A stretch of 64,000 nucleotides of DNA, taken from assembly GCF_014837055.1 (NCBI RefSeq), contig NZ_JACSPQ010000001.1, positions 423,035 to 487,034 of the forward strand. Direction: 5' to 3'. This DNA is from Phocaeicola faecium. Its GTDB lineage: Bacteria > Bacteroidota > Bacteroidia > Bacteroidales > Bacteroidaceae. Both the position numbers and the translations under genes were made by a program. The notes below the pieces were generated by a model that saw only the letters and a program-made list of their open reading frames with translations, did no database searches and had not been told where the DNA came from. Shown here piece by piece: positions 1-7,779 of this stretch (its first letter is position 1; each line of letters starts with the position of its first letter).

Positions 1-1412
1 TTCACAATGTAGCAGTTAGCCGTGTTTTCCACATCTGTCGCACCCGTACTGTTCGACAGGTTATAAGGAATGGCTTTGGAGCCTTTCTCTGCTGTTGCAC
101 GAAGGGCTGCCGTATGGACGCTTTGCGATACACCGGTTTGTGGAGTAATTGCAGCATTAAATGAAGTGGCTGTTTCGCTTCCCGTTCCGCTTGAGGTGAA
201 CTCAGTGAGCCAGTCGGGTTTGGTGTTACTCCACGTCACTCCGTTGTTGGTCGAGTATTGGGAAGTCCATTCTACCGGCTCTGTAACCCCCTGATTGTTT
301 TTTCGGTAACTGGTAACGCTGTACGATTGCGTGCCGCCCAAATAATTAAAGTTCAAGGTTTCGGAGGAAACCGTCAGTGTGTACTGCCAGTTAATCGAGG
401 TACTTGAAAGTTGATATGTAACCGTTTTTCCCATTTGCCATACGCTTTTTCCGATATGTCCTGTAAGGATATTGTCGGTTATTCCATCATTGAACACTAC
501 TTCGATTACCGCATTGTCGGGTAAAGTTTGCGGAATCATCATGAAAGTTTGCTCCGGAGCGGTGATTGCTGTATTGGGAGCTCCCGAAGTCGGCCGATTC
601 AGCGTTTGTGAGAAGTCTTTCGGACTGCTGACACGGCTCCACGTGTCTGTTTCGAAGTCATAAACTCCTGTCGAGTTCACACCTTTAAGCGTAACGCTTT
701 TTACGGTGCCTGCCTTCATGTCGCTGCCGCATACAAATTTTACAGCCGTTAAAGCATGGCGGAACTTCAGATTAACCGTCGTATTGGCTCCGCCGTTGAT
801 TTCTTCCGATGCTGCCACCAGCAAATCCAGTTGCTCCGCTACATTGTCCGGAACAGTGCAGGATACAGTCGGCGCTCCAGCGATTTGCCCAGAGAGCTGA
901 TAGGCACTGTTGTTTTGAGGCGCATAGGCAAAGAATTTCAGTTTGTAAGCGTTGCCGGGCCAGTAATGAGTAGACACCGGAAGCCATGAGTTGCCTGTTT
1001 TGCTGACCGGAACATCATACATGTAATTCGGTTTTTGCGTATTGTTCCAATTGCCGGTATATGCATAAGCCGATATACCGAACGCATCGTACATATTATT
1101 CGTGGCGACAGGAGTAGAACGGGTGGCCGGAATGCTGTCGGAAGAGAGGGGAGATGCGATGCTGTCAGCATAAAGTGTATGCAGATAAAATGCTTTTCCA
1201 CCATCCGACTGTAGGGTAGATACTGTAGAACGTGTCTCTGCTCTGCCTTCGTTTTGGTCAAAAGAAATCCAAGTGTTTTGAATTTCCGTAGTAAAGCTGA
1301 TACGGTTTCCCGCACGGGGCTGTTCTATTTCATCGGTACAAGAAGTCGTGAGAACAAATATTGCAAATAATCCTTGAGCGATCAGGTGGTGTATAAGTCT
1401 ATGATTTGTCAT
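1..1412 (-). CDS. Large fimbrillin-family surface lipoprotein (C-terminus beyond window)
   Basis: The minus-strand frame is open from an ATG at 1412 to the window edge, giving 470 codons without a stop. The N-terminus has a hydrophobic segment ending in a lipobox-like TTSC, as expected for an outer-membrane lipoprotein. The central part closely parallels the 869-aa protein at 9689-12298: both share blocks such as NMYDAFGISAYAY, a YWPGNAYK block and a RHALTAVKFVCG block, so they are paralogues. Fimbrillin-like proteins of Bacteroidota are polymerising or tip subunits of type V pili. It forms its own transcription unit: a terminator separates it from the upstream fimbrillin, and its leader carries two ATGTAC palindromes. 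By analogy with the paralogue, the missing end probably carries a C-terminal surface domain. Confidence 0.88.
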   Translation of the reverse strand, partial: MTNHRLIHHLIAQGLFAIFVLTTSCTDEIEQPRAGNRISFTTEIQNTWISFDQNEGRAETRSTVSTLQSDGGKAFYLHTLYADSIASPLSSDSIPATRSTPVATNNMYDAFGISAYAYTGNWNNTQKPNYMYDVPVSKTGNSWLPVSTHYWPGNAYKLKFFAYAPQNNSAYQLSGQIAGAPTVSCTVPDNVAEQLDLLVAASEEINGGANTTVNLKFRHALTAVKFVCGSDMKAGTVKSVTLKGVNSTGVYDFETDTWSRVSSPKDFSQTLNRPTSGAPNTAITAPEQTFMMIPQTLPDNAVIEVVFNDGITDNILTGHIGKSVWQMGKTVTYQLSSTSINWQYTLTVSSETLNFNYLGGTQSYSVTSYRKNNQGVTEPVEWTSQYSTNNGVTWSNTKPDWLTEFTSSGTGSETATSFNAAITPQTGVSQSVHTAALRATAEKGSKAIPYNLSNSTGATDVENTANCYIV

Positions 1413-1474
1413 ACATTCATATTTAATTTTTTCGTGAAGTTAATAATCAAGAAAAACTTTAGGCTGGATTATGA

Positions 1475-1539
1475 ATGTACTTTGTTCTATGAATATATGC
1501 TTGAATTACAGTGATATGCCCCTTTAATGCAATGTACAT
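1475..1539 (-). promoter_or_regulatory. Paired ATGTACAT-type boxes upstream of the 1412 fimbrillin
   Basis: Palindrome ATGTACAT lies at 1532-1539 and a 6/8 copy at 1475-1482, 57 bp apart. A weak -7-like sequence (plus-strand TGAAGTTA, 1435-1442) starts exactly 40 bp below the proximal box, the same offset as in the other two fimbrial units. Regulatory function is inferred from this conserved geometry. Confidence 0.55.
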
Positions 1540-1590
1540 TTTCGTTACCTTTTCTGTGCGAATCGGTTCTTATGCGGGAGTGTAAGGCTG

Positions 1591-1632
1591 AAAAACTAAA
1601 AAAGGCAAAGGAATTTTCATCCTCTGCCTTTT
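1591..1632 (-). terminator. Rho-independent terminator after the 387-aa fimbrillin
   Basis: Imperfect stem AAAAGGCA-AGGA / TCCT-TGCCTTTT (1600-1612 with 1620-1632). On the minus strand it is followed by a T-rich tract from 1603 down to 1591. It closes the 5123-1686 transcription unit. Confidence 0.7.
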
Positions 1633-1685
1633 CGTTTTTAGTATTTAATGCTCAGGCTAATAGAAAACCAAAGCTCAGGTTATTT

Positions 1686-2849
1686 TTACATGTTCATCGG
1701 AACTTCTACAGTTTCCCAGTCATCTACCGTAACAGTGAACTTGATAGCACCACCTAAGATGTCTTCACCACCGGTTCCGGGAGTTTCGTCGGTATCCGTA
1801 CCACCGCCGGGATTTTCCGGATTCGGGTCAACTTTACCGGCACCACCGCCGTCAGAACAGAAAGTCAGGTTATAAACATACTTCTTGCCCGGTTCCCATT
1901 GTGCGACAGTTTTATTATCGATTGCTACGGCTGAATAAGCATACTTGCCATCTTTGTTGTCATCGGCAGTAGGAGCAGGGTAAATCAATGTTTCACCGGC
2001 ATCGCTTATATTAGAAATGCGGCAGAGAACGGCAAGGTAAGCACCCTGCTTGTTGATTTCAGCATCGGGGTCGTTCTTTTTTGCATTCCACGGAGTAATC
2101 TGTTGCGGGATAATCATGAAATTGTTTTCACCAAACATAACAGACTGGAATTCGCTGGTCAGTGTCACAGCTTTAGTTCCGTTGCTGTAATAAGCCTTTG
2201 CAGGAATGTTCTGATCTGCTTGATTGCTCCAGTTGCTGATCGGCAATTTGCTATCAGAGAGAACAGATTCCGGGAAAGTAAGAGTGGCTTTCGTTGCCAT
2301 GTTTACTAACTTCACTCCGATTATCTCAACCTTCACAGATGCTGCTTTCTCATTCTTAGCTTTCACTTCGATTTGTGACAAAGCATGTTTGAAGGTCAAA
2401 GGCACAGGAGCATTGTTATAAGTTTCCTTCGTACCGGTATTGTAAGCCACCAGCAAGTCTTTGTGCTCGGTTACGTTGCCTGCCGGAGTGAAATCGGTAA
2501 TTGTTTTTGCATCTTTGGTAATCGAAACCGTACCTTTTCCGGTGGCAGGACCATTGGCGTATGCATAGAATTTTAATGCATAGTTCGGCCAATAGTAAGT
2601 TTGCGCAGTGTTCCATCCATCGCCGCCTTTTGTTACCGTAGTGGCAAATTCTGTTCCGGCATCCTTAATGGCTGTTACTTTGAAAGTAGACAAAGAGGCT
2701 GTGGTTTCCTGATTTGCGCGTGTAGCGTTGTCAATCAGGGTTCGGAAAGAAATAGCGCTTCCGGTGTTTACATCCACAATCTCGTCGTTGGAGCAAGCCA
2801 CCAACATCGTAGAGGCAATTGCCATGCTTAAAAAAACGTTTTTCTTCAT
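1686..2849 (-). CDS. Fimbrillin family lipoprotein (387 aa)
   Basis: A fimbrillin-like subunit of Bacteroidota type V pili, inferred to be exported as a lipoprotein and processed on the cell surface before polymerisation. The signal peptide MKKNVFLSMAIASTMLVAC ends in a lipobox (LVAC), followed by SNDEIVDVNTGSAISF, a typical start for mature fimbrillins. A YYWPNYALKFYAYA block and an LTFKHALSQIEVK block match the family core. The C-terminal third has a Pro/Gly/Asp linker (PNPENPGGGTDTDE) before a final strand ending in FTVTVDDWETVEVP, the likely donor-strand region. It is last of three genes (DUF3575, DUF5119, this), 52 bp after its neighbour. Which subunit it is (stalk or accessory) cannot be told. 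Confidence 0.88.
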   Translation of the reverse strand: MKKNVFLSMAIASTMLVACSNDEIVDVNTGSAISFRTLIDNATRANQETTASLSTFKVTAIKDAGTEFATTVTKGGDGWNTAQTYYWPNYALKFYAYANGPATGKGTVSITKDAKTITDFTPAGNVTEHKDLLVAYNTGTKETYNNAPVPLTFKHALSQIEVKAKNEKAASVKVEIIGVKLVNMATKATLTFPESVLSDSKLPISNWSNQADQNIPAKAYYSNGTKAVTLTSEFQSVMFGENNFMIIPQQITPWNAKKNDPDAEINKQGAYLAVLCRISNISDAGETLIYPAPTADDNKDGKYAYSAVAIDNKTVAQWEPGKKYVYNLTFCSDGGGAGKVDPNPENPGGGTDTDETPGTGGEDILGGAIKFTVTVDDWETVEVPMNM

Positions 2850-2901
2850 ATAAATTATAATTAGTGATTAATGGTGTTAGTTTGTTATATACTTATCTTA
2901 G

Positions 2902-3825
2902 CTACATAGATATACTTATTTCTACCGTACTCCATTCGTCTACGTCGGGGTTAAATCCTCCGCCGTTGTCTATGGGTTTGGGGAGGGGAAGCCCGTCGAG
3001 CAGGATGTGTACGTTGGCAGGGTCGGGGGCATTGTGTATCTTTTCGGTTACATCATACGTAAAACTGTATTTCTTCCCGTCGTTCAGTATGGCATACACC
3101 GTAAGATACTGAGTGTTGGTCGATGTGGCGGGATACCCGAAAGTATAAAAGTCCGCGTTTACAGTCGACTTGCCGTCGGATGTCATGTCGAACGGCAGGG
3201 TAGCCAGTTCTTCTGCCGGCTGGTTTGTTCCCAGCATGAAGCCGTCTGACATATCCGTAAGTGAGCCGAACAGCTCTCCTTCGGTAAGGTATTTCAGGTT
3301 TTCCACGTTTCTGATTTCCACCGTGTAATGGCGCACTATGGCTTTCGGATACAGGGTCAGTGTCTGTCCTTCTGCAGAAGCTACCACCTCTACCTCTTCG
3401 ATGTGGTCGCTCCACAGCATGTCGGGGGTAGACTTTACCCGTTGCCCGCCGGTACTTCCTGCACGCGGAACCGGACGCGGGAAAACCCCGTCTGCCAGAT
3501 ACGCTTCAATGCTTTCGTAGTGGTCGGTGTTTCGGATAATGATAAACTCCGTGTCGTTGTTCATACAAAGTGCGCGGTAACGTCCGGCAGGGACAGTTAT
3601 TTTTCCTCCCGTTCGGTTGCCGAATTCATAAATCAGCGGCTCTTTTCCCGTTTCGGGGAAAAGGTAAAGGCGCATACTTGCAGGGTGAGCTTCGGGTGCA
3701 TATTTCCAGTCGAATATCACTTGCAATTCTGCCGTGTGAGCGTGGACAAAACACAGTTCTTTATGCTCGCACGCCGTGAGCAGGCATATTATGATGATAA
3801 AGATTAAGCCGTAAAAAGTTTTCAT
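2902..3825 (-). CDS. DUF5119 family fimbria-associated lipoprotein
   Basis: Signal peptide with lipobox (ICLLTAC, mature start CEHKELC). The region VIFDWKYAPEAHPASMRLYLFPE followed by GGKITVPAGRYRALCMNNDTE is characteristic of DUF5119 proteins, which in Bacteroides sit next to fimbrillins and resemble FimB/Mfa2-type anchor or accessory subunits. The C-terminus ends in DVDEWSTVEISISM, echoing the end of the adjacent fimbrillin (VDDWETVEVP) and suggesting a similar terminal strand. The start codon overlaps the stop of the upstream DUF3575 gene by 4 bp (ATGA), indicating translational coupling. The domain name rests on recall of the family; the exact pilus role is inferred. Confidence 0.8.
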   Translation of the reverse strand: MKTFYGLIFIIIICLLTACEHKELCFVHAHTAELQVIFDWKYAPEAHPASMRLYLFPETGKEPLIYEFGNRTGGKITVPAGRYRALCMNNDTEFIIIRNTDHYESIEAYLADGVFPRPVPRAGSTGGQRVKSTPDMLWSDHIEEVEVVASAEGQTLTLYPKAIVRHYTVEIRNVENLKYLTEGELFGSLTDMSDGFMLGTNQPAEELATLPFDMTSDGKSTVNADFYTFGYPATSTNTQYLTVYAILNDGKKYSFTYDVTEKIHNAPDPANVHILLDGLPLPKPIDNGGGFNPDVDEWSTVEISISM

Positions 3826-5123
3826 CGTCTGCCTCCTTTCTTTGCATTATAGTTTCCATTGCCAAGCAGCCATACCAGCGACACTTCTGCTTTCGTCGGA
3901 CCGAACCAACGGCGCTGTTTGGTTGCCTGCCATACATAGTGATTATCCATAGGCAAATATTCGTAATACGTTCCGCCCCAGTAACCCACACCGATTACGA
4001 AGTCGAGGTTCAGCCGTCGGGTTACGGGCAATGAGTAACCGTATTCCAGTCCGGCGCTGTAATTCATTTTCTCCCAAAGCGTACCGCCCGGTTTTCCGCC
4101 CATGTAGCCCCGGCCTCCGGTCTCAAAGTCGTAGGTAAACACTTGTCCGTAGATGCCGATGTGATGTCCGTTCAGCGGACTGCCTTCGCTTGTGCGGTTG
4201 AAGTATTTCCGTACAGCCAACTCGCCGCCGTAGATACGCCAGTAGCGGTGACGGCTGTTGCGGTTCCACCATGCGTACATCCAGTTTCCGCCTACTGAAA
4301 AGCCTTTGCCCACATAAAATTCTACGCCGATATTGGGTACGAGAAGGGCATCGTAAAGCAGATTGGTCTTAACAGCCATGTAGAAAGGAGGACGCGCTTG
4401 CGGCTCAAATTCTAAAACGGTGGTACTGTCCTTTTCTGTTGCGTAAGAGGGGGGAGTGGTACATTCTATCATTCCGATTTCCGTATCACCCTCGTCTTTG
4501 ATTTCTTCTTGTGGTGCTTCACAAACATATTCCACCTCTACCAGCGAGTGTCTCAGTTCGGGGAAGAAATGTTCTTCCATGTAACGCCAGCAGTTTCCTT
4601 GCCGGAGAGTCATTAGTTGCTTTTTCCTGCCGTCTACCACGATGCCGTTTTTTATCACCCATTCGGGCGTATGATACAGAATCTGCAACACTTCCTCTTT
4701 ATAAGGCATGTCAGAACGTTCTACTTTGGCTTGCAGCGCTTCCCAGTCGATGCCTGTGTGAGCTTTCGTAATCAAAGCCGATTGTTCGGCAGGCAGTCGC
4801 AGGCTGAGGTAATCGCTGATGGCATTGGTTCTTTTTTTCGACAAAGCCTTATTAAATGAAGTATTCCCTTCGGGAGAAGCACCGGAAATGATGTGTAGCC
4901 CGTTTAAGCGGCATGTGCTGTCGGCCGAAAGGGTGTAAAGAAATTCCAATAGCTTGCCCATCCGATTCCGGTTATCCTGATATGTGGAATCAATTTGGGA
5001 TATTCCCTGCCGGTAATATATTTCTACGGTGAGGGTGTCGGTAGGCTGGATGTCATTAGCCCACGAAACAAGACTCCCGACGGACAATATACAAACCAAT
5101 AATTCTCGTTTGATTTTTATCAT
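3822..5123 (-). CDS. DUF3575 protein with OmpA-like N-terminal half
   Basis: About 433 aa. I place the start at the internal Met giving MIKIKRELLVCILSVGSLVSW, a standard signal peptide; an upstream Met would add 46 residues unlike any leader. The N-terminal half has an OmpA-like peptidoglycan-binding pattern: HIISGASPEGN, then LSKKRTNAISDYL. The C-terminal half (MAVKTNLLYDALLVPNIGVEF, GGNWMYAWWNRNSRHRYWRIYGGE) is DUF3575, a predicted outer-membrane beta-barrel. It is first of a three-gene unit and is likely an outer-membrane anchor or assembly factor for the fimbrillin encoded two genes downstream. The protein at 7780-9663 has a comparable OmpA-like/barrel logic in the sister unit. Confidence 0.82.
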   Translation of the reverse strand: MIKIKRELLVCILSVGSLVSWANDIQPTDTLTVEIYYRQGISQIDSTYQDNRNRMGKLLEFLYTLSADSTCRLNGLHIISGASPEGNTSFNKALSKKRTNAISDYLSLRLPAEQSALITKAHTGIDWEALQAKVERSDMPYKEEVLQILYHTPEWVIKNGIVVDGRKKQLMTLRQGNCWRYMEEHFFPELRHSLVEVEYVCEAPQEEIKDEGDTEIGMIECTTPPSYATEKDSTTVLEFEPQARPPFYMAVKTNLLYDALLVPNIGVEFYVGKGFSVGGNWMYAWWNRNSRHRYWRIYGGELAVRKYFNRTSEGSPLNGHHIGIYGQVFTYDFETGGRGYMGGKPGGTLWEKMNYSAGLEYGYSLPVTRRLNLDFVIGVGYWGGTYYEYLPMDNHYVWQATKQRRWFGPTKAEVSLVWLLGNGNYNAKKGGRR

Positions 5124-5156
5124 AGAAATGAACTTATTATTATTCTGTTTCCAATG

Positions 5157-5261
5157 CAAAATTAGGCATAATATTCGAGGCGGTATGTTTTGTGCAATGT
5201 ACATCTGTCTGTGTATAATGTATTGATTTATAGTATGAAATAAGTTTCTGTGGATGTACAA
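5157..5261 (-). promoter_or_regulatory. Promoter and paired ATGTACAT boxes of the DUF3575-DUF5119-fimbrillin unit
   Basis: The -7 box TAATTTTG (plus-strand CAAAATTA, 5157-5164) lies 34 bp upstream of the ATG. Palindrome ATGTACAT is at 5197-5204, starting 40 bp beyond the -7 box start. A second copy (7/8) is at 5254-5261, 57 bp further. The geometry is the same as in front of the other two fimbrial units. The -33 element is not obvious, as expected for an activator-dependent promoter. Confidence 0.6.
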
Positions 5262-5390
5262 GGCGCGACAGAAGCTGTTAAGACAGGCGGCTGTTCATTT
5301 CTATTCGGAGAGTTTGGTAACGGATGCGGTAGTTTTAGGTAACTCATCCCATAGCGCATACCGGTTCTTGCGGATGCGTTTTAGGGATAT

Positions 5391-5426
5391 AAAAAAGCCG
5401 CCTGCACATCAAAGTGCGGCGGCTTT
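5391..5426 (-). terminator. Rho-independent terminator after the DUF4988 gene
   Basis: Strong GC-rich stem: AAAGCCGCC-T-GCAC (5394-5407) pairs with GTGCGGCGGCTTT (5414-5426) around a 6-nt loop, with a run of T on the minus strand (A-run 5391-5396 on plus). It separates the 12298-5462 unit from the 5123 unit. Confidence 0.85.
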
Positions 5427-5441
5427 AGAAACTGTTTTGAA
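5427..5441 (+). repeat. 15-bp motif AGAAACTGTTTTGAA (copy 1 of 4)
   Basis: The same 15-mer, or its complement, recurs at 19268-19282 and 22990-23004, with a partial copy at 22919-22931. All lie at or just after gene 3' ends. The function is unknown. Confidence 0.5.
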
Positions 5442-5461
5442 GTTCTCCCAAAAAACTTTTC

Positions 5462-7720
5462 TTAGTTCAGATTGGGCAGGGTTTTAGGATAAAATGAGTT
5501 GCTGGTGGTAGCTTCAAATATCCGACCGCCTCCGTAGCGGGTAGTGTTATCGCCGTTGTTGGTAAACCCGACATAATGATCGTAAGTACCAGCACCGGGG
5601 AAAGGTATGCCGCTATGATTTACGTATGCGTTGACTTCCCAGTCGGGGCGAACCAGCACAGCAGCTAATGTTTGAGGCTCCCAGCGCTTTTTGCCTACCT
5701 TATCGTAATAAAAGTTGAGTCCGATGGCAGTGTTGGCTCCGCCCAACGTACAGAACTCACATTCCAACTGGTCGGTGGCGGGGTTGTAAGTCATCGCGTT
5801 GCTTTGAGCCACGTATGACACAGGGTTATACGACTTGTAAACAGTAGACAGCAAGTGAGTCTGGTTGGTCAGCAAAATTTCCACTTTCTTGTAATCGAAA
5901 TCGGCTTTGTCGATACCCAAAAACTCAGAAGCCTTGTAAAGATGAATCTTATACTTAGAGGCAGCGCGGCGGATGCGTATCAGTTCGTTGTTGCTGCCGT
6001 TATTCTGCGTATAGCTGTATTGCACCATATACGTGTCGTAAGGTACGGGTTTCATATACGTACCGTTATCGCTTGCCTGATATTCATTGGCATATAATAC
6101 GCGCCCTTCGGGGCCATCGTTGCCTATGATGCTGCTCAGGTTGACCGAATCCGGACGGAACAGGAACGTATTCACCTTGAATTGTTTCTCTACATCGGCT
6201 TCCGACTTGTTGAATACAAACGAAGGATAATCGGAGAGGCTGGAAGAGAGGGGTTCGTTCGTGCCTGTCCCCGCCGGGAACCGTGCAGAAAGTTCGAATT
6301 TCCGGTCTTGGAGCTTATAAAACTCGATAAGGAAATAATGTTGTTCCGTCCATTTCAGTTGGTTAAACGGACTGGTGGGACGATTCAGCTCCACGGCGTT
6401 CAGCTCGTTGTAAAAATAGCTCATATATAGATACTTGTTCAACTTCAGCTTGATGTACTGCGTCAGGGCAGCTCCCTTCTGGTCGAAAGCGATAAACGAA
6501 ACCCCTCCCTCAAACTGGGCGCGGTCTAAGTCCATCAGTTGCGGCGAAGTGATATGAATGATGCGCTTGGCAGGGTCGGTGGGGCTGATATCTGCCGTGG
6601 CACTCCATCCTGCGGGCAGCATCGCTTCGATGCGTGCCACATTGTCAGAGCAAGTGTAGGGAACATCGATGGTGAGTCCTTCGCGTGTGAACAAGATGAG
6701 TGAATCCAGCCCGTTACGGTCTTTCATGGCAAGTTTGCCCGGATTCAGTTTAAACTGGATGCCCAGCAGCGGAATCTGATAAGATGTTCCATCGTGAAGG
6801 GTGATGGTGATTGACGTACCGTCGTTTGCCTTTGTCACGTTTTCGATGATAGGCTCTACTACCGGCGTATCTCCCTTGTCACCTTTCGGTCCGGTAGCTT
6901 TCACCTTCTGTTCGTTCACCAGCAAGAATGAATAATTCTCATCGCCGGGATACTTGATAGTCCAGTAATAATTTTCGTCGGCAGGGTTATCCGGGTCTTT
7001 AGCCGCATTGATGAGCGGTGTCTTTCCGTCGTCGGGGATAGCCTTGCTCGTACTTTTCGTACCGTCGATTACCCAAAAGCCATCGTTACTGATAGTGATA
7101 ACAGGCGTATGTCCGTCGGCACCGTCATTGCCCTGACCGGGGTCTCCCTTATCCCCCTTCGGTCCGGTAGCAGGCACTCCGGTCGATACCCCGTTGATAA
7201 CCCAATATCCTCCTACTATTTCCACGGTAGGTGTCGTTCCGTTGGTTCCGTTTGTTCCATCTTTCCCGTCAGCTCCGTCTTTTCCGTCTTTACCATCGGT
7301 ACCTACTGCTTTCCAAGCCGTTTTCTCTCCGTTTATTACCCAGAAACCGTCATTGCTGATGGTTACTGTGGGTGTTTTTCCGTCGGCTCCGTTTTTTCCG
7401 TTATGCCCGTATGGGATGAAGAACGTCCGGTCGTCTAGCGTAATGTCTACTCCCAGCGTATCCGTCTTGCCGTCTTTTTCCTCTACCCGGTATTGAAATC
7501 CGGTAACGGTAGGTTTGTTTGCCAAAATATTATAAAGGTTACGCAGCTCCACGATTTCGTTGTTGATGCGTAGAATCTCAGCATTGATACCCGTGAGTTC
7601 TGCCGTCAGCTGATACTGTCGGCTGTACAGGGTACTGATGTCTTCGCGGTAACAGGCAGTAACCAGCATAAGCAGTGCCAGCAGGTTTCCTGCGATGTGT
7701 ATCGTTGTTTTTCGTTTCAT
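5462..7720 (-). CDS. DUF4988-type lipoprotein with collagen-like Gly-X-Y stalk
   Basis: 752 aa. The signal peptide ends in the lipobox LVTAC. Residues ~25-65 form a short heptad-rich coiled coil (QLTAELTGINAEILRINNEI), then ~120-290 alternate collagen-like Gly-X-Y runs (GKDGKDGADGKDGTNG, GPKGDKGDPGQG) with a repeated ~30-residue beta module (TPTVTISNDGFWVING). The remainder is a large C-terminal globular domain of unknown fold. N-termini of this kind (DUF4988/PL29-like) trimerise surface proteins. It lies third in the unit led by the 869-aa fimbrillin, 59 bp after the OmpA-like protein, and ends at a strong terminator. I infer a rigid surface stalk presenting an adhesin-like head. Which ligand the head binds is not evident. 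Confidence 0.78.
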   Translation of the reverse strand: MKRKTTIHIAGNLLALLMLVTACYREDISTLYSRQYQLTAELTGINAEILRINNEIVELRNLYNILANKPTVTGFQYRVEEKDGKTDTLGVDITLDDRTFFIPYGHNGKNGADGKTPTVTISNDGFWVINGEKTAWKAVGTDGKDGKDGADGKDGTNGTNGTTPTVEIVGGYWVINGVSTGVPATGPKGDKGDPGQGNDGADGHTPVITISNDGFWVIDGTKSTSKAIPDDGKTPLINAAKDPDNPADENYYWTIKYPGDENYSFLLVNEQKVKATGPKGDKGDTPVVEPIIENVTKANDGTSITITLHDGTSYQIPLLGIQFKLNPGKLAMKDRNGLDSLILFTREGLTIDVPYTCSDNVARIEAMLPAGWSATADISPTDPAKRIIHITSPQLMDLDRAQFEGGVSFIAFDQKGAALTQYIKLKLNKYLYMSYFYNELNAVELNRPTSPFNQLKWTEQHYFLIEFYKLQDRKFELSARFPAGTGTNEPLSSSLSDYPSFVFNKSEADVEKQFKVNTFLFRPDSVNLSSIIGNDGPEGRVLYANEYQASDNGTYMKPVPYDTYMVQYSYTQNNGSNNELIRIRRAASKYKIHLYKASEFLGIDKADFDYKKVEILLTNQTHLLSTVYKSYNPVSYVAQSNAMTYNPATDQLECEFCTLGGANTAIGLNFYYDKVGKKRWEPQTLAAVLVRPDWEVNAYVNHSGIPFPGAGTYDHYVGFTNNGDNTTRYGGGRIFEATTSNSFYPKTLPNLN

Positions 7721-7779
7721 ATTGTTCGTATGTCTTTATTTAATAAACTGTTCTTCTGTAAATATCCGCCGGAATCGTT

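Noticed and set aside
3822-5261. Longer start for the DUF3575 protein
   Set aside because: The extra 46 residues run through the predicted promoter and precede a perfect signal peptide.
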